A stretch of 64,000 bases of DNA. Source: a virus. The translations under genes were made by a program, and so were the position numbers. Below are positions 1-8,099 of this stretch, in pieces. The notes below the pieces were generated by a model. It had not been told where the DNA came from, ran no database searches, and saw nothing but the letters and a program-made list of their open reading frames with translations. Position 1 is the stretch's first letter. The number at the start of each line of letters is the position of its first letter. The stretch covers positions 1 to 64,000 of IMG/VR virus record IMGVR_UViG_3300042887_002440; one strand, given 5' to 3'.

Positions 1-50
1 TTAAGTTGTTAATACATTGTTTAAATTAATTGTTAATAAGGTGTTTATAT

Positions 51-983
51 ATGGACTTTTCTAAATTAAAAAAATCATCAGGCTCAAACTTAGAAAAAAT
101 GGCTAAAGCTGTTGAGCAAATGGCTGGTGGTAATCAAAATAGCGATGCAGACGAATATTGGAAATGTGAGTTAGACAAATCTGGTAATGGTTATGCAGTT
201 ATTCGTTTTCTTCCAACATCTCCAAAAGATGCAGAATCAGATGGTCTTCCATGGATAAAATATTATGATCATGGCTTCCAAGGACCAGGTGGTTGGTATA
301 TCGAGAAATCTTTAACGTCAATCGGTCTTGACGATCCGTTAGGTAAATATAATAGCGAACTATGGGAATCAGGGATTGAGGCTAACAAGGCACAAGCACG
401 TACTCAAAAACGTAGATTGCATTATGTTTCTAACATCTATGTAGTTAAAGATACAAAACATCCAGAACACGAAGGAAAAGTATTTAAATATACATACGGC
501 AAGAAAATTTTTGAAAAAATTACTCAAGCCATGAATCCTCAGTTCGAAGATGATAAACCAATTGATCCATTTGATTTCTGGACTGGAGCGAATTTCAAAT
601 TAAAAGTTCGTAAAGTTGATGGTTATCAAAACTACGATTTAGCTGAATTTGATAGCGCTGGTCCATTATTTGACGATGATGATAAATTAGAAAAACTTTG
701 GAAATCTCAATATTCTTTACAGGAATTGCTAGAACCTAAAAACTTTAAATCTTATACAGATTTAGATAATCGTTTAAAAAGAGTTCTTGGTCTAACTAAT
801 CAAGCAAAATATAAAACTGCTGAAGATTATACAACAAAATCTCTCGATGAGGTTGAAGATGATGTATTCGTGCAAAATGTAGTTGAAAAGAAAACTACTG
901 CTTCATTTGCCGCAGCAGTAATTGATGATGAGGAAGATGATGATATGAGTTATTTCAGTAAATTAGTCGGTGATGATGACTAA
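51..983 (+). CDS. gp32: gp32-like single-stranded DNA-binding protein
   Basis: Coats single-stranded DNA during replication, recombination and repair. The 310-residue product is close to T4 gp32 (301). It keeps the family blocks: an N-terminal basic patch (KLKKSSGSNLEKMA), the OB-fold segments GNGYAVIRFLP and HGF..GGWYIE, the EGKVFKY.YGKKI block, and a long acidic tail ending in DDD. The zinc-binding Cys cluster of T4 gp32 is absent: the His of HGF remains, but the segment that should carry CxxC has no cysteine. I start it at the ATG at 51 because AAGGTG lies just upstream at 39-44; an in-frame TTG at 30 has no ribosome site. It ends 4 bases before a strong hairpin terminator and converges with the minus-strand tail operon. 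Confidence 0.93.
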   Translation: MDFSKLKKSSGSNLEKMAKAVEQMAGGNQNSDADEYWKCELDKSGNGYAVIRFLPTSPKDAESDGLPWIKYYDHGFQGPGGWYIEKSLTSIGLDDPLGKYNSELWESGIEANKAQARTQKRRLHYVSNIYVVKDTKHPEHEGKVFKYTYGKKIFEKITQAMNPQFEDDKPIDPFDFWTGANFKLKVRKVDGYQNYDLAEFDSAGPLFDDDDKLEKLWKSQYSLQELLEPKNFKSYTDLDNRLKRVLGLTNQAKYKTAEDYTTKSLDEVEDDVFVQNVVEKKTTASFAAAVIDDEEDDDMSYFSKLVGDDD

Positions 984-986
984 ATG

Positions 987-1012
987 AAAAAGGGAGCTTC
1001 GGCTCCCTTTTT
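987..1012 (+). terminator. Bidirectional rho-independent terminator
   Basis: The stem AGGGAGC/GCTCCCT closes on a TTCG tetraloop, with A-tract and T-tract on either side, so it works for transcripts from both directions. It separates gp32 from the convergent tape-measure gene, whose stop codon begins at 1015 on the minus strand. The same stem-loop recurs at 43487-43510. Confidence 0.9.
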
Positions 1013-3769
1013 TTATGCGTTATGTGAATTGGTATTCCATAAATTACCTTGTTCAACTTTCATTAATGTTGGATCATCATTTCTTACTTTTGGTACAGCT
1101 TTACTTACACCAGCAGGAGATCTTGGACCTTGTAATTGCTGTGACATAGAAGGTTGCTGTTGTTTCATTGAAGCTTGCTGCATTCCTGCTGTTTTTCTAT
1201 TTTCTATATTTGCTTGATATTCTGCGCTTCCTGTTACATCATTACGTCTTTTATTTAATGCTACCATTTCTGTGTTAATATCATTTAAACGATCTAATTG
1301 AGCAGTCATATCTTTTTCATTACTAGGAGAAAGTTTAGCAAGTTTATTTCTTTCTTCTTGTAATACAGCTTTTTGTGTATCAACTTCACTAACTTCAGCA
1401 TCCAATGGAGTTGCTGTTTGTTTAGGAGCGAAATCGAAAGTATCAGTAAATTTATCTAATAAACCTTTTTCTTTATTTGTAGGTTCTTCGTTGTCATATT
1501 TACTCCAAGCTTGTTCTCTATCTGATGTTTCTTGTGGAGTTTCTTTAATTTCATCAATATTTGCTCCTCTTCTTCTATGTTCAATTTCTTCTGGAGTCAT
1601 ATCAGTAGAATTAGATTCTAAAGAAGGACTTTTGGCTTGCATTACATTTTCTGCGCTTTGTATTCTTATTTTAGAGATTTTACCATTTGGTCCGGAACTT
1701 TGTTTATCTCTTTCAAAATATTTTTCAAAAACTCCAGTTGCACCAGATACAGTTTTTTGACTTTTTAATAAATTTCCAGCCTTTTGTTCTGAATTTTTTA
1801 ATTCCCAATCAACAAATTGTAATTGTTGACCAAATGTTGCGTCATTAATGGAAACTTTCATAATTTCTTTAAATTTAGCTTGTCTTTCAGGAGAATGCCA
1901 TTGCGCAATACCATATGACGTTCCACCATCTCCAGGTTTTGGTGCTGACTGTAATCCACTTTCTCCTATTAGATTGCCTATAATACCAGATGCTTGCGCT
2001 TCAGACCAACCTGCTTCCAGAAAGAATTTCTTAGCATATATTACTCGTTCGTCAAATTCTTTTGTGCTAAGTCCGCCTTGTTTACTTTCTGATGATAATT
2101 TACCTTTTATTGGAGTTAAAGTTTTAGGCATTTGTTTAAAATCGCTTGTAGCTTCACTTGCGTTAGCTTCTTTTCCAAAAAACATGGATGCAGTAACTCC
2201 GCCTGCAACAGCTATTGGGTATTTCCATTTTTTCGCAAAATCACCAGCTTTTCCTGCTGCTGACATTAAAGAATTAAGTATTCCACCACCTTCTTTTTTT
2301 GAACTAGATGAATTATCATTATCGTCATCTCTTCCCCCACCACCAGAACTAAGTATAGAAGCAGATCCTCCTTCATTTTGTCTAGCAGATAAATTGGAAG
2401 ACATTAAATCTCTTGATGTATCTTGTTGACTTTGTGCTCGGACTAAAGCAGATACATTTCTTGCCATATCTTCCGTTATATTTCTAGTTGAAGATAAAAC
2501 TTGATATATTTTATTCAATACTTCGAGAACTGTATTGCCAGCTAACCCACCTTCTGCAAAATGCCCTTCCCCAACAGTTCCTGAATCTCCTCCCGATGGC
2601 ATAGAACTTAACATTGCCTCTGACGAATTTCTTGATGGAAATAAAGAACCAACTCCTCCAACTAAACCTTTAATACCTTTAAATGGATTACTACCAGTAG
2701 CAACACCTGCACCAACAAGACCAGCTCCAATTTTTTCTATTAAATTTGGACCTCTTTCTTTCCCTTCTCCGCCACTTCCAGTTTCTCCATCATTTGTACC
2801 TTCTTCTCCACCTTCTTTTTTCTCGCCATAAATTGCATCATTTAATATTTTTGTTGCGGGTTCTTGCAAATAATCAGGAACATTTTTATTAATTAAATCA
2901 GTTCCCATTTCACTGGCTTTTCCTTGTAGGTAATCTTTGTTTTTATAGCCTAGATAACCCAATCCTCCGCCTAATGCAGTTAACCCTAATCCTGTTCCTA
3001 GAATAGATTTTGCAGCAAATTTTGTTGCACCCCATGTACCAGATAATATTGAACCAAAAATACCTTTGCTACCTGAAGAACTTTCTGTTGTTTCTCTTGG
3101 CATTCTATTGTTAAATGGGTTTCTGCTTTGATCAGCTCGTAATTCTTCCGCTTCTTGTGCAGCTCTTCTTTCTTGATTTACTGTTTGTCCAGCTCGCTCA
3201 GTATTTGTTGTAGTACCCTTTCCTATTTTATTTTTCCAATATCCGCCATCTGCTTGTGCTTTTTGTATAGCTTCTTGTTCTCTTTTAATTTTTTGTGCTG
3301 CTGAAAATTCGCTTTCGAATGCCTTTCCCATTGTGGGTTCTATTCTTTCAGCTACTCGAGAACCTTTTGATAATGATCCAAATATTTTAGATCCTGCAGA
3401 AAAAATACCTTTTGTTAATGCTCCACCTACATATAATTCTGCAGCATTTGCAGCAAGACCTCCCCATGCCCCAGCTGAACTTTTTAGTGATTCTTTATAA
3501 ACGTTTTGACCAGCAGTATAATCTCCATTTTCGTTCCCCAACATAGAAGCATCAACAAATTTCTGTGCATCTGCTGCATTAGAAATATATGATAATTGTT
3601 CTTTTTGGCTTGAAGTTAATGCATTAGATTTATTTTCTCTGGCTATAATAGCTTCACGATCTGCTCTATTTTGCATAACTTGAGTATAATCGTGTTTTAC
3701 CTGATTGGTTGCCATTTCAGGCAACCCTCGTACTTTATCCAAAAACGATGAATTTGAATTATCTGCCAT
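1013..3769 (-). CDS. Tape-measure/baseplate hub-like protein with tail-lysozyme domain
   Basis: A 918-residue protein, last gene of the minus-strand tail operon. The N-terminal half is rich in Ala, Gln and Glu and probably helical. Hydrophobic glycine-rich segments near residues 243-273, 343-360 and 515-530 resemble the membrane-active segments of tape-measure proteins. Residues about 575-690 match the phage tail lysozyme family: GWSEAQASGIIGNLIGESGL, with the Glu of GESGL as likely catalytic acid, then SYGIAQWH. The C-terminus is Gln/Met-rich. Its ATG overlaps the stop of the -1 frame extension of the gp26-like gene (TAATG), the usual place for a tape measure after its assembly chaperones. 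It may set tail length and also digest peptidoglycan. It replaces the lysozyme missing from gp5. A hub protein that is not the ruler is the alternative. Confidence 0.7.
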   Translation of the reverse strand: MADNSNSSFLDKVRGLPEMATNQVKHDYTQVMQNRADREAIIARENKSNALTSSQKEQLSYISNAADAQKFVDASMLGNENGDYTAGQNVYKESLKSSAGAWGGLAANAAELYVGGALTKGIFSAGSKIFGSLSKGSRVAERIEPTMGKAFESEFSAAQKIKREQEAIQKAQADGGYWKNKIGKGTTTNTERAGQTVNQERRAAQEAEELRADQSRNPFNNRMPRETTESSSGSKGIFGSILSGTWGATKFAAKSILGTGLGLTALGGGLGYLGYKNKDYLQGKASEMGTDLINKNVPDYLQEPATKILNDAIYGEKKEGGEEGTNDGETGSGGEGKERGPNLIEKIGAGLVGAGVATGSNPFKGIKGLVGGVGSLFPSRNSSEAMLSSMPSGGDSGTVGEGHFAEGGLAGNTVLEVLNKIYQVLSSTRNITEDMARNVSALVRAQSQQDTSRDLMSSNLSARQNEGGSASILSSGGGGRDDDNDNSSSSKKEGGGILNSLMSAAGKAGDFAKKWKYPIAVAGGVTASMFFGKEANASEATSDFKQMPKTLTPIKGKLSSESKQGGLSTKEFDERVIYAKKFFLEAGWSEAQASGIIGNLIGESGLQSAPKPGDGGTSYGIAQWHSPERQAKFKEIMKVSINDATFGQQLQFVDWELKNSEQKAGNLLKSQKTVSGATGVFEKYFERDKQSSGPNGKISKIRIQSAENVMQAKSPSLESNSTDMTPEEIEHRRRGANIDEIKETPQETSDREQAWSKYDNEEPTNKEKGLLDKFTDTFDFAPKQTATPLDAEVSEVDTQKAVLQEERNKLAKLSPSNEKDMTAQLDRLNDINTEMVALNKRRNDVTGSAEYQANIENRKTAGMQQASMKQQQPSMSQQLQGPRSPAGVSKAVPKVRNDDPTLMKVEQGNLWNTNSHNA

Positions 3770-3966
3770 TAACTGTTCCTATTAGCTTCTTGTTGTTTAC
3801 GTTTTTCTTCTTTTTCTTTTAGATACTGTATTAACAACCCAATATAAATTTCCCTTTCCCAAGGGATCATACCTTCCAACTCATTCAAGCTATATCCATG
3901 ATGTTGCATCATGGAAAAGTTTGTCTTATAATATGTTGAAAGGTTAACATTACCAAGAATTAAATA
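3769..3966 (-). CDS. Probable -1 frameshift extension of the gp26-like protein
   Basis: The -1 reading frame is open from the seven-T run at the end of the gp26-like gene to a TAA that overlaps the ATG of the tape-measure gene, 65 codons in all. The encoded segment has a conserved-looking core (YSLNELEGMIPWEREIYIGL) followed by a charged helix (QYLKEKEEKRKQQE). Two ATG codons in tandem (residues 19-20 of the extension) could start a free 47-residue protein, but I see no good ribosome site before them. The arrangement copies the G/G-T chaperone logic of lambda and the E/E+E' logic of P2: a short protein, a frameshifted longer form, then the tape measure. A stand-alone gp51-like assembly protein is the alternative. 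Confidence 0.6.
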   Translation of the reverse strand, partial: YLILGNVNLSTYYKTNFSMMQHHGYSLNELEGMIPWEREIYIGLLIQYLKEKEEKRKQQEANRNS

Positions 3967-4682
3967 AAAAAATCAAAAATATCCGTTACTGTAATAACAT
4001 GATCAAACCCGCATTTGTTACATTTAATCTTTACGTTTTTAATAATTTTTGGTTCATTGTCAAAAAATTCTTCTATCTTTTTATATTTTTCTGGAGGCAA
4101 TTGACCAATCCAGTCAACAATATTTTGTAATGGAACGTCATTTTGTCCATATGCAGAATTTTCATCATAAATATAATCAACATTTTTAGCTATAATTTCT
4201 AAAATATCTTGAGGAGTTGGTATTTTATCTCCTATTGTATCATGCGAAAAACGTTGGTACTTTAATTTTAATCCAACTTTATCTGTAACTTCTATTAAAT
4301 CAGATACATCACCTTTTATTACTTCTAAGTCGGTTAATAAATTTAAATCGTAATTCATTATATTATTACATGTACCATCATCAACTGAATTCTCGCATCT
4401 AAACTTCATTTCAACAATTTCTGATTCAGATCTAGCTCTTAACATATAAAATAAATATTCAACATCAGTTAATGGTAGTTCACTAACATTTGTTGAATCT
4501 AAAACGCAGTTTGTTAATAATTGTAGTATCGCGTCAATTAACGCATTTTTTTCATCTGATTCTTTCGCCATTGCTAAAAGTTTTTGCTCTTTTACACAGT
4601 ATGGTCTGTATCTTACTTGTAAACCAGATATAGGTAATTTCACTGTATGGATTGGTGCTTCGATTTTTGGTAATAAACTCAT
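3960..4682 (-). CDS. gp26: gp26-like baseplate hub / tail assembly protein
   Basis: A 240-residue protein of the T4-type base plate protein family. The N-terminus LPKIEAPIHTVKLPISG and the block RYRPYCVKEQKLLAMAKES are typical, as is the middle LTDVEYLFYMLRARSESEIVE. Paired cysteines late in the protein (CNKCGFDH) suggest a small zinc ribbon, with another Cys pair near residues 132-141. It lies between the tube-initiator gene and the tape-measure-like gene in the late minus-strand operon. By position it may be a chaperone for the tape measure as well as, or instead of, a structural hub subunit. It ends in a frameshift-prone run of T (3966-3972). Confidence 0.72.
   Translation of the reverse strand: MSLLPKIEAPIHTVKLPISGLQVRYRPYCVKEQKLLAMAKESDEKNALIDAILQLLTNCVLDSTNVSELPLTDVEYLFYMLRARSESEIVEMKFRCENSVDDGTCNNIMNYDLNLLTDLEVIKGDVSDLIEVTDKVGLKLKYQRFSHDTIGDKIPTPQDILEIIAKNVDYIYDENSAYGQNDVPLQNIVDWIGQLPPEKYKKIEEFFDNEPKIIKNVKIKCNKCGFDHVITVTDIFDFFI
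3966..3972 (-). promoter_or_regulatory. Slippery heptamer T TTT TTT
   Basis: On the minus strand the zero-frame codons read GAT TTT TTT ATT TAA. The seven T's lie in the exact X XXY YYZ phase needed for -1 slippage, two codons before the zero-frame stop. Slippage continues directly into the open extension frame. I did not identify a clear downstream pseudoknot. Confidence 0.55.
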
Positions 4683-4713
4683 ATTTTATAATCCTATTCT
4701 AAATAAATTTTGT

Positions 4714-5517
4714 TTAACCTCTAGATACTGAAAAATTGGATAAACCCATGCTAGGTGCTACTGATCCCAACATTGAGTAATTTCCGGATTTAATAGATCC
4801 TTGGATTGTTTCTGCTGCGCCTGTTAAATTTTTTGTTGTTTCTAATAATTGTCCTAATGGTCCTTTTGCATAAGGTTTCATACCAATAACATATTTAAAA
4901 TCGTATTGATATTCAGTATATGCAAATACAACATTTAATGATTGTGCTTGATTTTGTAAAGACCAAGAAAGAGGTATTTGATTAATTGATAATGGAAATG
5001 CATCAAATAGCGTAACTTCTAATAATGGATCTCCTGATATTGCATAATGTGTAATTTTTATTGATGCTGCATATTCACTTTTATATTTTACATTATATGT
5101 TGTTTCTAGGTTAATTTGTTTTACTGTTTCATCCCTTCCAGTAATAAATGCTATCCAAGATTGAAAAAACTTTCTAACCATTTCATCACCAGAACCTCTT
5201 GTATAAAATGCTAATTGGATATCATTATATCCAGTCATAACAGAAAACTTTTCATTAACACCATAAATTTTTTGTGATACTGTTGCAGTAGATTCTCCTG
5301 GAAGTTCCGCTGAATGACAAAGATAACTTAAAGATTTTGGATCATTTCCTGATGATGGAGCCACTCCAGTAAAAGGGACGTTAAAAACTTCTACTTTAAA
5401 ATATGAAGATCTTCCTACATCATATTTTCGCAAATCTGATAAACCTTCTAACATGTTATTAGTTGTTTTTGGTGCAGAACCATTCATTAGTTCTGATACA
5501 CTATCCATTATTCCCAT
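4714..5517 (-). CDS. gp54: gp54-like baseplate tail-tube initiator
   Basis: A 267-residue protein with the tail-tube fold shared by T4 gp19, gp48 and gp54. Diagnostic stretches are YFKVEVFNVPFTG near the N-terminus, LCHSAELPGES, the strand pair around FSVMTGYNDIQLAFYTRG, and the tube signature DAFPLSINQIPLSW followed by VVFAYTEYQYDF. It is longer than the tube protein gp19 (184 residues here), as expected for the first tube ring that joins tube to baseplate. gp48, its partner, is encoded divergently at 6675. It could instead be a tube paralogue with another place in the tail, but its company of hub genes favours gp54. Confidence 0.68.
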   Translation of the reverse strand: MGIMDSVSELMNGSAPKTTNNMLEGLSDLRKYDVGRSSYFKVEVFNVPFTGVAPSSGNDPKSLSYLCHSAELPGESTATVSQKIYGVNEKFSVMTGYNDIQLAFYTRGSGDEMVRKFFQSWIAFITGRDETVKQINLETTYNVKYKSEYAASIKITHYAISGDPLLEVTLFDAFPLSINQIPLSWSLQNQAQSLNVVFAYTEYQYDFKYVIGMKPYAKGPLGQLLETTKNLTGAAETIQGSIKSGNYSMLGSVAPSMGLSNFSVSRG

Positions 5518-5527
5518 TTGTGTTCCC

Positions 5528-6163
5528 TTAAAGTGTCATATCTTGTGTAGCCATAGATTCTTTCCAAACTTGTTGTTTAGTTTTCTTAACAAAAGCTTCT
5601 ATTGGAAGAGCAGCAGCATATGCCCAATCTTCTGGCGGGATTAATTTGATTTCTGACCTAATATTAGATTTTAAATATTGTTTAAAGCAAGGTTCAAAAA
5701 ATGCAAACTCTTGAACTCCTTTTAAGTTATCATACTTAATATTTAACCTTTCTAATTTTCCATCTAAAAAAACCGATTTCTGCGTTAAATTACTTAACAA
5801 TATCAATCTTGGTTCAGGCGGCAAATAATGTAAATTTAATCCTGTAAACCCACCACGATGAATACCTGTTAATAATATTAAAGGAAATGTATCATAATAT
5901 GGTAAAGTCTTTCTTCCTTTTGGATCATAATGAAATAGATACATCTTTCCAACTTCAAATTTTTCAGTTTTATATGTTCCAGGTCGTAATAAATCAGCTT
6001 TTTCTTGTTCTTTTTCAGTTTTTTCTTTTGCTGTTGGATTCGTTAACGATTTAATTGCATTTTTAAACCAATTTATTGCCTCAAATGCACTTTTTAATAA
6101 AAATTTATGATGAAATTTAGAATCTAAAGGTTCAGCAGGTCCAGCCGGTTTATTTTTATCCAT
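5528..6163 (-). CDS. Conserved virion-associated protein of unknown role
   Basis: A 211-residue protein that I do not recognise from T4 itself. A charged N-terminal third (TAKEKTEKEQEKADLL) is followed by a compact beta-rich part: GKMYLFHYDPKGRKTLPYYD, then FPLILLTG and GFTGLNLHYLPP. This kind of sequence is common beside hub genes in marine T4-like phages, usually with no assigned function. It sits between gp4 and the gp54-like gene with almost no spacing, so it is late-expressed and probably structural or an assembly factor. Confidence 0.55.
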   Translation of the reverse strand: MDKNKPAGPAEPLDSKFHHKFLLKSAFEAINWFKNAIKSLTNPTAKEKTEKEQEKADLLRPGTYKTEKFEVGKMYLFHYDPKGRKTLPYYDTFPLILLTGIHRGGFTGLNLHYLPPEPRLILLSNLTQKSVFLDGKLERLNIKYDNLKGVQEFAFFEPCFKQYLKSNIRSEIKLIPPEDWAYAAALPIEAFVKKTKQQVWKESMATQDMTL

Positions 6164-6607
6164 TTATAATCCTAGGTCTTTTTCAGTAAGAATTTTAAAT
6201 TCCCACTTTCTGTCCATACAATATTCTCTTGCTGCTTTCCATTTAGCTTGATTTATTGCGTAAGTACACACTTCTGTTATATATTGTTTAGTAATTCGTT
6301 TTTTAATTTCAGGAGCATTTGCTTGATATTCTGGTTTTATTTCAAGCAAATATGTTTTTATTCTTCCATCAGCTCCTTTAACTTTAGCCCAAATATCCGG
6401 AAAATATCTATGTAATTTTTGGTCTACTGGGGATTTATATGGAATGACACATTCTTCCGATGCCCATTCCAACACTGATGGATTATCATCCATCCATTTA
6501 AAAACCCGCAATTCCCAGCTACTTCGATAAACAATATTGCTTGCGTTACCTTTATATTTGCTTGGGTTTTTAGGAGGGTAAATTCCTTGTTTATAGTTTC
6601 TAGCCAT
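6164..6607 (-). CDS. gp4: gp4-like head completion protein
   Basis: Needed to finish the filled head before tail joining; T4 gp4 (gp50/65) is 150 residues and this is 147. The opening MARNYKQGIYPPKNPSKYKG and the block YRSSWELRVFKWMDDNPSVL followed by SEECVIPYKSPVD are nearly diagnostic. HRYFPDIWAKVK and TYLLEIKPE form a nuclease-like core of the TnsA/PD-(D/E)xK type, with D and E..K in the right order. First gene of the minus-strand late operon, 8 bases from the late promoter TATAAATA on the same strand. It abuts the next gene directly. Confidence 0.9.
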   Translation of the reverse strand: MARNYKQGIYPPKNPSKYKGNASNIVYRSSWELRVFKWMDDNPSVLEWASEECVIPYKSPVDQKLHRYFPDIWAKVKGADGRIKTYLLEIKPEYQANAPEIKKRITKQYITEVCTYAINQAKWKAAREYCMDRKWEFKILTEKDLGL

Positions 6608-6614
6608 AATGAAA

Positions 6615-6622
6615 TATTTATA
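6615..6622 (-). promoter_or_regulatory. Late promoter (TATAAATA), minus strand
   Basis: Exact T4-type late promoter octamer on the minus strand, just upstream of gp4. It should drive the gp4 to tape-measure operon under gp55 and the gp45 clamp. It is 9 bases from a divergent copy on the plus strand. Confidence 0.8.
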
Positions 6623-6631
6623 AATTATTAA

Positions 6632-6639
6632 TATAAATA
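6632..6639 (+). promoter_or_regulatory. Late promoter (TATAAATA), plus strand
   Basis: Exact late octamer 35 bases before the ATG of gp48. It is the only clear promoter found for the long baseplate block that follows until 26652. Confidence 0.82.
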
Positions 6640-6674
6640 GTATTTAGTTAATTCCATTAAAAAGAAATAAAATT

Positions 6675-8096
6675 ATGGCAATAGATCCAAATTCACCGTT
6701 AAAAGATTTATATCAAAATAAAAATGATATGCCAGTCTTAATGTATCCCCATGATTTGGGTTCAGCAAGAAAAGGGCATTTTATAACATTTTCTGTGTTG
6801 ATTCCAACAAAATCAACATATAAGATGCCGGCAACTGGTGTCTCGTCATCTGTAATTCCCCCTAGCGTTACTTCGCTAGTAAATGATGCGCAAACGTCAT
6901 TTAATTCTGCTGCAACAACTGCAACGCAAGCAGCAGCTGATGCCAGTTCAACTTTAGGGTCTATTACTTCTACGATAGGTGAAGTTGCAAGTGTAGCCAA
7001 TCAAGCTCTTACCACAGCATCACAAGTTGTTGGAACGGCAACGTCCATTGCTGGGGCAGTTTCTAGTGCTGCATCTTCTGTATCTGCTGTTGGTTCGGCG
7101 ACTACTGCTTTCGGTGCTGTTACCGGATCGATTAGTGCAATTAATTCAGTAACTTCAGCTGCATCAACTATTTCTAATATTCCTGGAGTTTCTAGCTTTT
7201 TAAATGATCCAATGCAAGCTGCCTCAAATGCTTTTGATTCAATTAAAAACTTCTTAAACGACCCTCTTAAATCTATAAGTGGTGGAGCACCAACCGGAGA
7301 TCAAGCTCCAACAGATACAACTGGACCAAAGTTTTCTCCTGCTACAATGAAACCATCTGGATATATTAATCTTTATATGCCTGATACGGTATCAATGGCT
7401 CAACATGCATCATACGGCGATATCGGTATGACTGAGGCATTAGGTGCATTAGGTGGGTTCATGGAAGGAATGGATGAAGCTGGGCAATTTAAAGATGCAA
7501 CGAATTCAATTTATGATAATTTCGATAAAAATGATATAATGGGTTCTACGTTAAGAACTTATAATAAATTCAAAACCGGAGAAATTGGAGCACCACCTCT
7601 TGCAATCGAAGGACTAGGAGCAGGAGCTGGCGCAGCAGGAATTGTTGCAAATGGCGGAGCTGTATCTAGATTTTTATTAAAAAAAGCAGGTTATGCACTA
7701 AATCCACAATTTGAAGTTGTATTTACTCAAATGGATTTTAGAAAATTTCAATTTGATTTTACATTTACTCCAAAAAGTCCAGAAGAAGCACAAACAATTA
7801 GGGATATAATAAAATTGTTTAGAGTACATTCTTCCCCATCAAATCCAAATGTTGAATCTGGTAGATATTTTAATACTCCATCAGTATTTAAAATAGAATA
7901 TATGCATTTAGAATCTCATAATGAAAATTTACATAATTTTGCTCCTTGTGTGTTAGAAACTGTTATTGTTGATTATGCTCCAGAAGTAGGTTGGGTTGCA
8001 TTTAATGATGGTATGCCAGTTAAAACTCGTTTAACTTTGCAATTTAAAGAAACCGAAATTATAACCCAAGAAACAATTCTTTCAAAAGGATATTAA
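6675..8096 (+). CDS. gp48: gp48-like baseplate tail-tube cap
   Basis: Binds the hub top and with gp54 nucleates the tail tube. The product is 473 residues against 364 in T4. The N-terminus PVLMYPHDLGSARKGHFITF and the C-terminal half (INLYMPDTVSMAQHASYGDI; FEVVFTQMDFRKFQFDFTF; NTPSVFKIEYMHL; CVLETVIVDYAPEVGW) carry the conserved tube-like fold. Between them lies an Ala/Ser/Thr-rich low-complexity stretch, roughly residues 60-180, with no resemblance to T4 and probably a flexible or helical insertion. First gene after the plus-strand late promoter; gp53 follows after 3 bases. Confidence 0.85.
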   Translation: MAIDPNSPLKDLYQNKNDMPVLMYPHDLGSARKGHFITFSVLIPTKSTYKMPATGVSSSVIPPSVTSLVNDAQTSFNSAATTATQAAADASSTLGSITSTIGEVASVANQALTTASQVVGTATSIAGAVSSAASSVSAVGSATTAFGAVTGSISAINSVTSAASTISNIPGVSSFLNDPMQAASNAFDSIKNFLNDPLKSISGGAPTGDQAPTDTTGPKFSPATMKPSGYINLYMPDTVSMAQHASYGDIGMTEALGALGGFMEGMDEAGQFKDATNSIYDNFDKNDIMGSTLRTYNKFKTGEIGAPPLAIEGLGAGAGAAGIVANGGAVSRFLLKKAGYALNPQFEVVFTQMDFRKFQFDFTFTPKSPEEAQTIRDIIKLFRVHSSPSNPNVESGRYFNTPSVFKIEYMHLESHNENLHNFAPCVLETVIVDYAPEVGWVAFNDGMPVKTRLTLQFKETEIITQETILSKGY

Positions 8097-8099
8097 TAT

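Noticed and set aside
1848-2429. A 193-codon plus-strand frame inside the tape-measure-like gene
   Set aside because: Lies entirely in a well-supported minus-strand gene; its composition reflects the complement of that gene.
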